This document shows, piece after piece, positions 16,593 to 26,208 of a stretch of DNA of 64,000 nt (position 1 is its first letter; every line of letters starts with the position of its first letter). The notes beneath the pieces were generated by a model. It did not search any database, was not told where the DNA came from, and saw only the letters and a program-made list of their open reading frames with translations. Made by a program: the position numbers and the translations under genes. This DNA is from Lachnospiraceae bacterium. GTDB lineage: Bacteria > Bacillota > Clostridia > Lachnospirales > Lachnospiraceae. The stretch is from NCBI GenBank assembly GCA_902363665.1, contig CABJAW010000021.1, positions 5,578 through 69,577 on the forward strand, in the 5' to 3' direction.

Positions 16593-17312
16593 TCAGCAGT
16601 AAAACATTCTTCCGCCACAGCAGCAGTTGCAGAACAGATTCAGTGCACAGAGCTTCACGCACCAGTCTCCGCCGCCCTCAAACGGATTCCCGTAGGATTC
16701 ACCCATTGTCTGATACCACTGCCCGCCGTTTTCGAGCTGCTGCACAAGCTGGCGGTACGCCATATTGTTCGGCTCCATCGCCGCCGCTTTCTGCGCATGC
16801 TCCTTCGCCGTAATGTTGTTGCCCTGTCCGGAATTGGCCATGGCGCTTAAATAATACCAGCGCGCCGTGTGCTGATTGATCTCCGAAAGTACGTGCAGCG
16901 CCTCCGCGTACGCCCGGTTGCGGATATAATTTTCCGCCGCCTGCATCCGCATGTCCTCCTCAGACCAGGAAGTGTTCTGGCTGCCCTGTGACTGACCGCC
17001 GTCGTAACCGCCGAATCCGCCAAAGCCTCCAAACCCTCCGAATCCACCATAATTTCCATAGCCGCCCTGCGAACCGTAACCGCCCGCTCCTGCGCCATAG
17101 CTGCTCTGGCCGCTGGTGCCATGCTCGCGTTCCTGCATAATCTGCTGGTACGCCTGCTGAATTTCCTTAAATTTTTCCTCTGCCTCCGCCTTGTTCGGAT
17201 TATTGATATTTGCATCCGGATGATACGTCCTGCTCAGCTTCCGGTATGCCTTTTTAATCTCGTCCTCGGACGCATTCTGTGGTACTCCCAGTACATCGTA
17301 TGGATTTTTCAT
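16593..17312 (-). CDS. J-domain protein with Gly/Phe/Tyr-rich linker and cysteine-rich tail
   Basis: A 239-residue protein. The N-terminal J domain (residues 1-65) contains the HPD motif ([10 protein letters not shown]), needed to stimulate DnaK. A low-complexity Gly-Phe-Tyr linker (about residues 66-110) with repeats of GGFGGFGG follows, then a TPR-like helical segment ([23 protein letters not shown]). The last 25 residues are hydrophobic and cysteine-rich ([13 protein letters not shown]). It is not DnaJ itself: the zinc-finger and substrate domains are absent. It is the third gene of an operon with a DUF5685 protein and a zinc-ribbon membrane protein. Confidence 0.85.
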   Translation of the reverse strand: MKNPYDVLGVPQNASEDEIKKAYRKLSRTYHPDANINNPNKAEAEEKFKEIQQAYQQIMQEREHGTSGQSSYGAGAGGYGSQGGYGNYGGFGGFGGFGGFGGYDGGQSQGSQNTSWSEEDMRMQAAENYIRNRAYAEALHVLSEINQHTARWYYLSAMANSGQGNNITAKEHAQKAAAMEPNNMAYRQLVQQLENGGQWYQTMGESYGNPFEGGGDWCVKLCALNLFCNCCCGGRMFYC

Positions 17313-17321
17313 AATCTTTTT

Positions 17322-18188
17322 TCAAGTCTCCTCATTCCTGCTCTGATGCTTTTGCTGCTTTTCATCATGTGCATTTTTTATCAGAACATATCTCCCCCAG
17401 ACTCCTGAATACAGTACATTTCTCAGGATTCCTGCATATTCCAGAATCGGAAGCCGCTCAAATGCGCGCGCTGACTCTGCCAGAACGTCCGTCAGCATCT
17501 TCCGGTATTTTGGTTCCTCGGACGCTTCGAACACATCGCCGCAGTCCAGAAACAGATTGTAATTCTTCTTTTTCCGATCCTTCGGCAGATCCTCCAGTGC
17601 ATCCATGAGATACACGAATTTTCCAAGATAAAAGCCCATCTGCCGCAGATCCTCCTGCCAGACATCCTTTTTCCAGACAAAAATCTCACCCAGAAAATGT
17701 CCGGTCAGGCCGGCCACATAATCGATGTCTTTTTTCTGCTCTTTTTCCGCCTCGCCAAGCAGCCGGATATTTTCCTCGATTGCTTTTCCCTGACGCGGAT
17801 AACGCTGCATCAGCTCTTTGCAGCTCTTTTTCAGAAGTGCCGCACCCGACGCACCGATTATACTGTGCTCATCCGTCCAGTCATCTTTCAGCTTGTGATA
17901 CGAGAGCAGCACACACATGTCTGCCGCATAGGAAATCGCATCGTTTTCTGCACTTTTATGCCTGTTTAGCGGATGGAGAATACATCGCCGCTCCTCCACC
18001 TTTGTCTCACTCTCATACAGCCCTGTCAGAAGGATGGCCAGAAACGTCAGATCATAGTTTAACATCATCTGTGCGGTCCGTCCATACCTCTGATACAAAT
18101 TACGGCATAATCCGCAGTAAAAACTGCGGTATGCCGTGTACTCTCGAAGCTTCAGCTCCTGTTCATTCACATAAATATATCCAAACAT
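17322..18188 (-). CDS. DUF5685 family protein
   Basis: A 288-residue, mainly helical soluble protein of unknown function, assigned to DUF5685 from its pattern: MFGYIYVNEQELKLREY, YRSFYCGLCRNLYQRYG, LNYDLTFLAILLTGLYE, AADMCVLLSYHKLKDDW and GEIFVWKKD. The repeated short helices with Asp resemble prenyltransferase or squalene-synthase-like folds, but no catalytic motif can be claimed. It lies 9 bp before the J-domain gene and 14 bp after the zinc-ribbon gene, so the three are co-expressed. The family assignment is from memory of the pattern. Confidence 0.7.
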   Translation of the reverse strand: MFGYIYVNEQELKLREYTAYRSFYCGLCRNLYQRYGRTAQMMLNYDLTFLAILLTGLYESETKVEERRCILHPLNRHKSAENDAISYAADMCVLLSYHKLKDDWTDEHSIIGASGAALLKKSCKELMQRYPRQGKAIEENIRLLGEAEKEQKKDIDYVAGLTGHFLGEIFVWKKDVWQEDLRQMGFYLGKFVYLMDALEDLPKDRKKKNYNLFLDCGDVFEASEEPKYRKMLTDVLAESARAFERLPILEYAGILRNVLYSGVWGRYVLIKNAHDEKQQKHQSRNEET

Positions 18189-18202
18189 TCTGTCATCCTT
18201 TT

Positions 18203-18598
18203 TCAGCTGCGCTTTTCAAACTCTTTCCGGCACTTCGGACAGGTGATACAGATCTTTCCTTTTCCACGCGGAACCCGAATCTTCTGTCCGCATGACGGGC
18301 ACTTATAAATATGGTACTCCCTGCTCTGTACGATGCGCCGTTTCATCTTGTCAAACCATGCGCGGATACGCTCCGTCTTCTGAAGATACGCATAATTTTC
18401 ACTGCTTCTCTTTGAAATATTTCTGGAAAACATCCGGAAATAACCGTAACCAAGGAGTACAAGCGCCAGCAGGTAAAGAAGCGGGATTCTCGTGAACATA
18501 TTCAGGATCAGCAGTACCAGCGTCACTGCCATGATAAATCTTGAAAACTCATCCGCTCCATAGCGTCCCTGCATAAATTCTTCCAGTCGTCTTCTCAT
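18203..18598 (-). CDS. Small membrane protein with C-terminal zinc ribbon
   Basis: A 131-residue protein. Two hydrophobic segments, near residues 20-36 and 39-55, form a membrane hairpin. A basic linker leads to a CPSCGQKIRVPRGKGKICITCPKC ribbon with two CxxC pairs near residues 100-125. It is the first gene of the operon with the DUF5685 and J-domain proteins. Its function is unknown; the zinc ribbon may recruit a partner at the membrane. Confidence 0.75.
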   Translation of the reverse strand: MRRRLEEFMQGRYGADEFSRFIMAVTLVLLILNMFTRIPLLYLLALVLLGYGYFRMFSRNISKRSSENYAYLQKTERIRAWFDKMKRRIVQSREYHIYKCPSCGQKIRVPRGKGKICITCPKCRKEFEKRS

Positions 18599-18747
18599 TT
18601 GAATAACCTCACATTCTTAATCGACTAATCTTAATCTATACAGAACTGTACCGCCAATATCCCTGAATGTCAACGCCTCCTCCTCCGATTTCACATAAAT
18701 TTCAGATATGTGATATTTTTATAAAGTGCAGCCGTACAGAGGCAAAT

Positions 18748-18804
18748 ACACTCCCATAAACAGCCTAAAAACACAAGTGTTTTACGGATGTTTATGGGAG
18801 TGTA
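18748..18804 (-). terminator. Hairpin terminator of the two-component operon
   Basis: Perfect 16-base arms TACACTCCCATAAACA (18748-18763) and its complement (18789-18804) lie just past the end of the histidine kinase gene. The rest of the 225-bp gap holds the upstream region of the zinc-ribbon operon. Confidence 0.65.
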
Positions 18805-18822
18805 TCCGGCGGATCCGTCACG

Positions 18823-21150
18823 TCATTCTCCCTCTGCCTCCGGAAACGTAAGCCGGACAATAAAGCGGTTCTCCTTAAGCTCAAGTAAAAATGTACCGCC
18901 CTGCAGCTCTGTCAGGCTTTTGGCAATGGAAAGTCCCAGGCCGCTTCCCTCTGTATTACGGCTGCGGTCCCCACGCACAAAACGCCCCATCAGATCCTCA
19001 GCCGATATGCCAAGTGCTTCTTTCATCTGGTTTTCGAGCGTGATCTGCACCTCTTTGTCCTCTTTTTTAAGTCCGATATGAACTTTGCTGTTTTCCAGCG
19101 CGTACTTGCAGATGTTGCCAAGCAGGTTCTCCAGCACGCGCCAGAACTGCCTGCCGTCCGCCATGATATATGCCGGCTCTTTTTCCATATCCCAGCCGGC
19201 CGTCAGTCCTTTTTCCTCAAGCCGATCCTCAAATTCCCCGTACGCCTGATCAAGCATGCTCTGCACCTGAAGCCGCATCATATGAAGCTCCACATTGCCT
19301 GAACTGATCTTGCTGACCTCCACCAGGTCTTCAGTGAGCTGTTTTAAACGCTGCGATTTCTGATCCAGTACCTCAATATAATGTTGTACACGCTCTCCTT
19401 CCAGATGCTCCCGCTTCAGAAGATCAACGTAATTCACGATGGAAGTAAGCGGTGTCTTCAGATCATGGGAAACATTTGTGATCAGTTCTGCTTTCAACCG
19501 TTCGTTGCGCACGATTGCTTCCACTGCTTCCTGAAGTCCGTCTCCCATTTCATTGACTGCCCTGGCCATCTCATACGTCTCACCCGTCAGCGTTGCAAGA
19601 TCAATCTTATACTGCAGATCCCCCTTTGATATCTGATGGATTCCCTCCCAGACACTCTGTTTTCCTGCCATGTCGCGCAGCAGATACAGAAGCACCGCCA
19701 TATCCAGTACAAATACCATAAAGATACCCACCCGGCCAAAAAACAGGAGAAATGCGAAATTCAGGATAAAAAAGATGATATAGAAAAACAGAAGCTGTCC
19801 GGACGCTGCCCGCGCAGCAGTCACGCGCTTCCAGGTATACAACAGCATCCTGCAGATACTGTTGTGCCACAGAAGATGCGCACGCAGTCTTCGCACAAAA
19901 CCGGTAAATGCAGAAAGCGCCAGCAGCCATGCCGCAGATGCGGCGATCGACCACACGATCCGCTCCCAGCCGCTTATCATCATTGGCTCCGGCGTGCGAA
20001 AATTAAGTACTGTCATCACAAGAATTCCAAGAATCACATACAGCCCGCCAGCGATTTCCGTCGGGATCCGGTCCATCCAGTAAACCCGCGTCGCCAGCCT
20101 TCCCTCCTGCCAGCCTGCACTGATTACGGAAAAAACAAATGCAGCGACTAAAAACACTCCGCAAAGAACTGCCAGAACAGCACAGCCTTTCACGATCACT
20201 TCCCTGTGAGAAAAGTAATCCGCATACATACGCAGTTCATCCTGCACCGGATACTCCGTATTGATCGCAAGGAAAATTTTTTCATTGGAATTGACAAAGC
20301 GGTCTTCCAGATACCAGTCAGCTGCTGCATCATTCAGCACATTGTCCGGATTGCTGACCATGATATTGTAGCTCCGCTCTCCTTCGTAAAGCATTACAAA
20401 GGGACCATCCGAAGGAAGTACCGACGCTGCCTCCTCATAGGAGGATATCCCAAGATTTGTATATAATTCTCCGGTTGCTGTATTTTCGATACAGTAGCAC
20501 AGGTTGCTTGGTGCCGCCGGAGACCAGCTCTCCTCCTGTTCCTGTGTATACTGCTGATACCGCTCATAAATCTGTTTACTGACCTGATTCAGCTGCATAT
20601 ACATATCAAACACAAATCCGGCGGAATCTGAATACCACCGTGCACACTCCGCCAGCGAGATGCCGGTCACCGGATGGATCGTCTCCAAAGTCTGTGCCTG
20701 CGCTTCCAGACGTTCCCCCGCAAGCTGCCTGTTGTCTCCCTGTGTTGCCCTGTTAATCGCCTGCTCCAGCGCCTGCTGGCCGCCGTTTTGGCAAAACACC
20801 ACGAGATCAGAGACAAGGTACGTCGTATTCATATCCTGCACGGAGCTGCTGCTCTTCCCATAAGACTGAATATCGATCTCCTTATTGCCGGAATATTCGC
20901 CATCCTCTTCAAACAGTGCATCGTTGTCCTGCCCGTCGATCTTATTGCGCAGGATCGTATCCACCTGCCGGAAAAACAGATCTGATTCCTCAAAATTTTT
21001 GGACATCTCACGCAGGCTGTAGGAATCCTCCATCCAGAATCCGATTGTCAGAAGACACAGGACCAGAACTCCCGCGCAGATGGCCTGCACTGCCAGCAGA
21101 ATCCATTTTGTTTTCTTTTTATAAAGCAGCCTTTCTAAAAATGCATGCAC
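18823..21150 (-). CDS. Sensor histidine kinase, large multi-membrane-segment type
   Basis: A 775-residue protein. A first membrane segment near residues 16-40 is followed by about 270 extracellular residues. Several further segments follow (about 325-345, 365-385, 405-425, 455-495), then a short HAMP-like linker, HisKA (ELITNVSHDLKTPLTSIVNY) and HATPase with N, G1 and G2 boxes (NLLGNICKYA, EGSGLGLSIAKSL). It is encoded after the response regulator and should be its partner. A GTG start at 21150 follows AAGGGGA. The signal is unknown. Confidence 0.87.
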   Translation of the reverse strand: MHAFLERLLYKKKTKWILLAVQAICAGVLVLCLLTIGFWMEDSYSLREMSKNFEESDLFFRQVDTILRNKIDGQDNDALFEEDGEYSGNKEIDIQSYGKSSSSVQDMNTTYLVSDLVVFCQNGGQQALEQAINRATQGDNRQLAGERLEAQAQTLETIHPVTGISLAECARWYSDSAGFVFDMYMQLNQVSKQIYERYQQYTQEQEESWSPAAPSNLCYCIENTATGELYTNLGISSYEEAASVLPSDGPFVMLYEGERSYNIMVSNPDNVLNDAAADWYLEDRFVNSNEKIFLAINTEYPVQDELRMYADYFSHREVIVKGCAVLAVLCGVFLVAAFVFSVISAGWQEGRLATRVYWMDRIPTEIAGGLYVILGILVMTVLNFRTPEPMMISGWERIVWSIAASAAWLLALSAFTGFVRRLRAHLLWHNSICRMLLYTWKRVTAARAASGQLLFFYIIFFILNFAFLLFFGRVGIFMVFVLDMAVLLYLLRDMAGKQSVWEGIHQISKGDLQYKIDLATLTGETYEMARAVNEMGDGLQEAVEAIVRNERLKAELITNVSHDLKTPLTSIVNYVDLLKREHLEGERVQHYIEVLDQKSQRLKQLTEDLVEVSKISSGNVELHMMRLQVQSMLDQAYGEFEDRLEEKGLTAGWDMEKEPAYIMADGRQFWRVLENLLGNICKYALENSKVHIGLKKEDKEVQITLENQMKEALGISAEDLMGRFVRGDRSRNTEGSGLGLSIAKSLTELQGGTFLLELKENRFIVRLTFPEAEGE

Positions 21151-21277
21151 CGCTTTTCCCCTTTTCCTGACCGTTTTTTCTTCATAACTATCAAGCCAGG
21201 CTGAAATTCAAAGCAGATTTCTGTCACTCACTGCTGCATTACATAAAACCTGCCTGTCTCGTTTCTTTCCTTTCCTT

Positions 21278-21973
21278 CTACAGCTTCTCCACCTTGTAGC
21301 CGATGCCCCAGATCACCTTTAAATATTTCGGGTTCTTCGGATCGATCTCGATCTTTTCGCGGATATGGCGAATATGTACGGTCACTGTATTGTCCGCGCC
21401 ATATGCCTCTTCTTTCCAGATTTGTTCATAAATCTGATCGATGGAAAAGACCTTGCCTTTATTTTTCACAAGAAACAACAGGATGTTGTACTCAATCCGC
21501 GTCAGCTTCACCGGTTCTCCGTCCACGATAACCTCTTTTCGATCATCGTTGATCACAAGTCCGCCGGTTGAATATATCTGCTCCGATGTTTCCTGTCCCG
21601 CCGCGCCAAAATTCGTATAGCGGCGGATCTGTGATTTCACCCGCGCCAGCAGCTCCATTGGATTGAACGGCTTTGTAATATAATCATCTGCTCCCAGGTT
21701 GAGCCCGAGCACTTTGTCGCTGTCCTGCGATTTTGCGGACAGTACAATGATCGGGATACTGCTTGTCTCGCGGATCTTCATAATTGTGTGGATACCGTCC
21801 AGCTTCGGCATCATCACATCCAGAAGCAGCAGGTGTACTTCCTCTGTTTTCAGGATCTCAAGCGCCTGCAGACCATCATACGCCTTTAAGATCCGGTATC
21901 CCTCCTGAGAAAGATAAATCTCTATCGCATCCACGATATCTTTTTCGTCATCACAAACCAAAATTGTATACAT
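21278..21973 (-). CDS. OmpR-family response regulator
   Basis: A 231-residue protein. The receiver domain has the acidic pair DDEKD, the phosphoacceptor Asp in LLLLDVMMPKLDG, the SAK switch region and the TKPF lysine (YITKPFNPMELLARV). The C-terminal winged helix shows LTRIEYNILLFLVKNKGKVFS, QIYEQIW, NTVTVHIRHIREKIE and VIWGIGYKVEKL. It is the transcriptional partner of the histidine kinase 127 bp downstream. The ATG follows GGGGGAAG. Confidence 0.92.
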   Translation of the reverse strand: MYTILVCDDEKDIVDAIEIYLSQEGYRILKAYDGLQALEILKTEEVHLLLLDVMMPKLDGIHTIMKIRETSSIPIIVLSAKSQDSDKVLGLNLGADDYITKPFNPMELLARVKSQIRRYTNFGAAGQETSEQIYSTGGLVINDDRKEVIVDGEPVKLTRIEYNILLFLVKNKGKVFSIDQIYEQIWKEEAYGADNTVTVHIRHIREKIEIDPKNPKYLKVIWGIGYKVEKL

Positions 21974-22040
21974 AATACTTCCCCCTTTTTCCTGCCTGAT
22001 CCATATCTATGATCTGCCTTTGTGCCTGATCTGAGATCAG

Positions 22041-22160
22041 CGCCGATATTCGCAATCCGCTTCGCTGCTTACAGGGTCATAAAAAATTCTCCCGCAAGCG
22101 GGTTCTTCCCCACTGCTCATTGCTCCATGCAGTTGAGCTTGACTCGGTCAAAAAACAGCC
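22041..22160 (+). repeat. Dispersed GATATTCGC repeat, long copy
   Basis: CGCCGATATTCGCAATCCGC, then TTCGCTGCTTACAGGGTCAT, a CCCGCAAGCGGG hairpin, and a 3' part CCCCACTGCTCATTGCTCCA shared with the copy at 36047. It fills much of the 300-bp gap between the response regulator and pyk; no gene is seen in the rest. Confidence 0.75.
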
Positions 22161-22271
22161 CCAGGTGCTGAGCAGCACACGTCTGTTCTCAGTATACCAG
22201 AAGCTGTTTTATTTTCTGTCAATATTTTATTAAATTTTCCTTAGGCTTTTCACCTGCTCAGGCGTTTTCAC

Positions 22272-23708
22272 TTACTTTGCCTGAATCACGTGCATCATGT
22301 TGGTCATTGCACCCTTGCCTTTTACCATATTTGTCGCCGGGTCACCTGCTGTAAATACAACCATATCGCCTTCCCTGACGTAGCCTTCCCGCTTTACCAC
22401 GTACATTGCATGGGAAATGATGTGCTCAGTCGTATCCTCCTGATATCCACGAAGCGGTGTAACGCCCCAGTAGATCTGCATTTTCCGCTGTGCCCATGCA
22501 TTCGGCGTGACCGCATAGATCGGCTGTTTCGGGCGGAAATTCGCCATCAGCCTTGCCGTCTGCCCGGACATCGTCGGTGTCACAATACAGTCAGCCTCGA
22601 GATTCGTCGCCGTGCGCACTGCCGCTACGCCGACTGCACTTGATACATTTGCATCACCGCGCAGGGTACGGTACTCCGGCATCATATCATAATCCAGATA
22701 CTGCTCTGTGGATTCTGCGATCTGCGCCATCATCTTCAGCGCCTCTACCGGATATTTGCCCATTGCAGTCTCTCCGGAAAGCATGATTGCGTCTGCGCCC
22801 TCGCGGATCGCATTTGCAACGTCGGTTACCTCGGCTCTTGTCGGGCGCGGATTACGGATCATGGAATCCAGCATCTGGGTCGCGATAATAACCGGTTTGT
22901 ACTTCTGGTTGCATTTTTCTACGATCATTTTCTGTACATGCGGTACTTCATAAGCCGGAATCTCAACCCCCATGTCACCGCGGGCTACCATGATTCCATC
23001 TGCTGCGCTGACAATTTTGTCAATGTTTTCAATCCCTTCACTGTTCTCGATCTTGGCAATGATATCCACATGCTCAGCGTTGTGCTCCTTTAAGATCGCC
23101 CTGATCTCTTTTACCGCCTCCGCATCACGCACAAACGATGCTGCAATAAAATCGATTCCCTGCTCAATGCCAAAAATAATATCATCACGGTCTTTTTTCG
23201 TGATTCCCGGAAGATTTACTCTTACGTTCGGTACATTGATGCCCTTTCTCTGCCCAAGCTCGCCGCCATTGCGGACGGTACAGACAATATCGCCGCCGCG
23301 GATCTCTTTTACTTCCAGTCCGATCAGTCCGTCATCGATCAGAATTGTATTGCCCGGTTTTACGTCCTTTGCCAGCTGCGAATACGTCTGATAGACCATT
23401 TTCTCATTGCCCTTTATCTCTTTGGAGGTCAGGATAAATTCTTCGCCTTCCTTCAGCACGACCTTGCCGCCGTTTTCCAGAAGACCTGTACGAATTTCCG
23501 GTCCCTTCGTATCCAACAGGATCGCAATCGGCTTTTTCATCTCGTCGCGGACACTTTTAAGCAGATCAAATCTCGCCTTCTGCTCCTCATGGTCACCATG
23601 TGAAAAGTTGAAACGTGCAATATCCATTCCATTTTCCACCAGCGCCTTCAGCGTCTCACGCTTGTCCGCATTCGGTCCCATCGTACAGATAATTTTCGTC
23701 TTCTTCAT
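22272..23708 (-). CDS. pyk: Pyruvate kinase
   Basis: A 478-residue protein, the standard length of the short bacterial form without the extra C-terminal PEP-utilising domain. It starts TKIICTMGPNADKRETL with RFNFSHGDHEEQ. It contains LLDTKGPEIRTG, the active-site segment VDIIAKIENSEGIENID, MVARGDMGVEIP, and ATQMLDSMIRNPRPTRAE. It catalyses the last ATP-yielding step of glycolysis. The ATG follows GGAGG. It is transcribed alone or with the sigma-like gene upstream, 170 bp away. Confidence 0.96.
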   Translation of the reverse strand: MKKTKIICTMGPNADKRETLKALVENGMDIARFNFSHGDHEEQKARFDLLKSVRDEMKKPIAILLDTKGPEIRTGLLENGGKVVLKEGEEFILTSKEIKGNEKMVYQTYSQLAKDVKPGNTILIDDGLIGLEVKEIRGGDIVCTVRNGGELGQRKGINVPNVRVNLPGITKKDRDDIIFGIEQGIDFIAASFVRDAEAVKEIRAILKEHNAEHVDIIAKIENSEGIENIDKIVSAADGIMVARGDMGVEIPAYEVPHVQKMIVEKCNQKYKPVIIATQMLDSMIRNPRPTRAEVTDVANAIREGADAIMLSGETAMGKYPVEALKMMAQIAESTEQYLDYDMMPEYRTLRGDANVSSAVGVAAVRTATNLEADCIVTPTMSGQTARLMANFRPKQPIYAVTPNAWAQRKMQIYWGVTPLRGYQEDTTEHIISHAMYVVKREGYVREGDMVVFTAGDPATNMVKGKGAMTNMMHVIQAK

Positions 23709-23829
23709 TTATACTCTGCCTCCTGTATTTTTATTTTTTGTTGTCCAGTCTTTATCCGTTTTATTCTAGCACATTTTTGCATCGATTGCCCGGATTTTTT
23801 TAATCTTTACCTCGTTTTAACATAGATTT

Positions 23830-23864
23830 GTTACTGTTCAAAACCAGGCAAACTTTTATAAAAC
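23830..23864 (+). repeat. Half-copy of the MITE seen at 2376
   Basis: GTTACTGTTCAAAACCAGGC, then AAACTTTTATAAAAC, matches the left 35 bases of the intact element at 30 positions. The right half and the second terminal repeat are absent. It lies upstream of pyk, just after the stop of the sigma-like gene. Confidence 0.65.
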
Positions 23865-23881
23865 ACCCATGAATATTCGCT

Positions 23882-24622
23882 TTACTTCCTTCCATCCACC
23901 TCGATCTGATCACCGGAGATATTCAGGATATCCCGGATCTGCTCCAGCGGCATATCCAGGTACGCAGACAGTTCCTCCGCGGAAACCTTGCGCTCCAGGT
24001 CGCGTTCCAGATTTTTGATCGCCTCATCAAGATGATTGACCTGACTTACCACATCTTCATTTCTTTTTTTCGTCTCCTCGTTCGCGTGGATTGCGGCCTG
24101 CATCGCCTCATTCACGGAATTAAGCAGGTGTGCCTGGCTCGCGGCTGCATTCTCAAACTCGTTTAAGCTCTCCATCGCCATCAAAAGTCCGACATTTCCC
24201 TCCTGGATCAGATCCTCCGCCGCGATCTCATCGCCCTTGTACTCGCCTGCCATCTCACAGATCAGCGGCAGATACCAGCGGATCAGCTTCTCCCGCGCCT
24301 GCGCCTCTCCGGCAGCCACAGCCTTCAAAAGCTCCGTCTCATCCTCGTCCTCTCTTTCGGCCAGCTGCTGCAGCTCTTCCAGATAAATGGAAAGTGCAAA
24401 GCCTTCTTCTCCGGTTGGAAGCTCTGCTGCTTCCTGTGCATCATCCGGTACCTGAATGCCCTGTTCACTCAGATACTGATAAATCATCTTCAGATGATCT
24501 TCGCCAAGCGGAAGATGCGAAAGCCGTTCTTTGATCTCCTCTTTTGTGATCACGCCTCCCGCTTCGTCCGCCGCCCTGCGTATATCCCCGAGTATTTCAC
24601 GAAATATAATTCTGTTGTCCAT
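23882..24622 (-). CDS. Sigma-70-like protein with regions 1.1, 2 and 3 but no region 4
   Basis: A 246-residue protein. Residues 20-60 resemble sigma region 1.1 (GVITKEEIKERLSHLPLGED). Residues 100-170 resemble region 2.1-2.2, the core polymerase-binding part (LIRWYLPLICEMAGEY, AAEDLIQEGNVGLLMAMESL). The region that would read the -10 element is poorly conserved (AAASQAHLLNSVNEAMQAAI). A region 3-like helix pair follows (DLERKVSAEELSAYLDM), and the protein ends without region 4, so it cannot read a -35 element in the usual way. It could be a core-binding regulator. It lies just downstream of ctpA. Confidence 0.78.
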   Translation of the reverse strand: MDNRIIFREILGDIRRAADEAGGVITKEEIKERLSHLPLGEDHLKMIYQYLSEQGIQVPDDAQEAAELPTGEEGFALSIYLEELQQLAEREDEDETELLKAVAAGEAQAREKLIRWYLPLICEMAGEYKGDEIAAEDLIQEGNVGLLMAMESLNEFENAAASQAHLLNSVNEAMQAAIHANEETKKRNEDVVSQVNHLDEAIKNLERDLERKVSAEELSAYLDMPLEQIRDILNISGDQIEVDGRK

Positions 24623-24666
24623 TTTTATCTATATCCTCCCACTGACATAAACATCCCATCTACCGC

Positions 24667-26013
24667 TTAGTGCTCCGCGATCTTTTCTCTCAGCACTTCC
24701 AATGCTTTTTTCAGCACCGGATCAGAGGCTTCGTCAATATTTTCCCCATCCCCGGATGCTGATGCGCCGCTTTCTCCACCGGCCACCGCATTTTTCTCCT
24801 CGTTATCCACAATAATATCCGGCGTAATCCCGTTTCCGTTGATATCCTGACCAAGCGGCGTATAATATTTCTCTACCGTCATCTTAAACGCTGAGCCATC
24901 CGAGAGAGGAAACGTTTTCTGTACGATTCCCTTTCCGTAAGTTTTCGTACCGATGATCGTACCAGCCTTGTGATCCTGGATCGCTCCCGCAAAAATTTCC
25001 GATGCGCTCGCGGAATTTTCATTCACAAGCACCGCAAGCTCACAGTACACGGTACGCATCCTGTCTGAATTGTACTCTTCACGGCTGCCGTCCTTATCTT
25101 CCGTGTAGACCAGAAGTCCTTCCGGCAGCACTTCGTCCAAAATATCGCACACCGATGTCAGCAATCCGCCCGGATTGTCTCTTAAATCCACAATCAGTTT
25201 CTGCATCCCCTGATCTTCCAGCATTTCTGCCGCATCCACAAACTGTCCGACTGCAACCTCCGTAAACTCATTCAGACGAATATAGCCGATCCCGTCCTCC
25301 AGCATCTTATACGTCACCGCCGGAACCTTCACCTCGCCGCACTCGATCTCAAATGAAAACTCCTCATCCGCAGTCGGCCGGTAAACCTTCATCGTAAAAG
25401 CTCCGTCCGCTCCCTTGATCAGATCCACCACATCATTTAATGACATTCCATCCACCGGCGTATCGTTGATCTGCTCCAGAATGTCACCTGCCTGCAGCCC
25501 TGCCTGCTCTGCCGGTCTGCCAACATACACGTCATTCACACTGAATTCGCCTGTCTTTGCGTCCTGTTCGATCACTGCGCCGATTCCGGTGTATTCACCG
25601 CGGCTTGCATCCACCACATCCTCCAGTTCCTCTGCCGTATAATAATTGGCGTACGGATCATCCAGCCCGGCCGCGATCCCTTTAAACAGATAAGCGGACA
25701 GCAGGTCACTATCCACGTCATTTAAATAATTGTTTTCGATCAGATTTTTTACCTCTTCCAGCATCGAAAAGGTCGATGGATCGGTCAGGATCTCCGCTCC
25801 GTTTTCTGTCTCCTCCACCGACGACGTATCTTTTTTGGCAAATCTCCGCTCGCCGATGTTCCAGCCCATCAGAAAAACAGACACGCAAAAAAGCGCCGTC
25901 AGGACACCTGCGAGAAATCCGGTCGTAAAGCTGCCTTGATGTCGCTGCGGTGCTGCCTCCGTTTCCTCCATCAGGTCTTCTTTTCTTTCGTCCTTCTCCG
26001 GCAAATGGTCCAT
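24667..26013 (-). CDS. C-terminal processing peptidase (S41 family, CtpA-like)
   Basis: A 448-residue protein. One N-terminal membrane segment (TTGFLAGVLTALFCVSVFLMG, about residues 28-50) anchors it outside the membrane. A helical part is followed by a PDZ domain (about 150-230, with YVGRPAEQAGLQAGDILEQI) and the S41 peptidase domain: VDLRDNPGGLL, NENSASASEIFAGA with the nucleophile Ser, and GTKTYGKGIVQ with the base Lys. The Ser-Lys dyad is intact. The ATG at 26013 follows AAGGAGG; an ORF start 153 bp upstream has no such site. Confidence 0.9.
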   Translation of the reverse strand: MDHLPEKDERKEDLMEETEAAPQRHQGSFTTGFLAGVLTALFCVSVFLMGWNIGERRFAKKDTSSVEETENGAEILTDPSTFSMLEEVKNLIENNYLNDVDSDLLSAYLFKGIAAGLDDPYANYYTAEELEDVVDASRGEYTGIGAVIEQDAKTGEFSVNDVYVGRPAEQAGLQAGDILEQINDTPVDGMSLNDVVDLIKGADGAFTMKVYRPTADEEFSFEIECGEVKVPAVTYKMLEDGIGYIRLNEFTEVAVGQFVDAAEMLEDQGMQKLIVDLRDNPGGLLTSVCDILDEVLPEGLLVYTEDKDGSREEYNSDRMRTVYCELAVLVNENSASASEIFAGAIQDHKAGTIIGTKTYGKGIVQKTFPLSDGSAFKMTVEKYYTPLGQDINGNGITPDIIVDNEEKNAVAGGESGASASGDGENIDEASDPVLKKALEVLREKIAEH

Positions 26014-26052
26014 CCGGCGCCTCCTTATTTTTCTATATTTCTCTCCACTTTT

Positions 26053-26208
26053 ATTGATACCCACGGCTTGCTTCGCAATCCGTGCCCAGGTTCGGAATCC
26101 GCAGCACAGCTGCTCCTTCCCCATTGGGGCTGCGGGTCCCAAAGTGACAGATTCCTCCTCATGCAAGCATGATCGGAATCTGTCACTTCGGTCCCCTTTG
26201 GTATCAAT
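26053..26208. repeat. Long palindromic intergenic element at the end of the cdaR-like gene
   Basis: Outer arms ATTGATACC (26053-26061) and GGTATCAAT (26200-26208) enclose a perfect 14-bp hairpin (AAGTGACAGATTCC, 26142-26155 with 26175-26188) and a GCAGC/GCTGC stem. The right arm contains the stop codon of the regulator gene. It probably ends transcription there. GCTTCGCAATCCG inside it recalls the dispersed repeat family. Confidence 0.6.
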
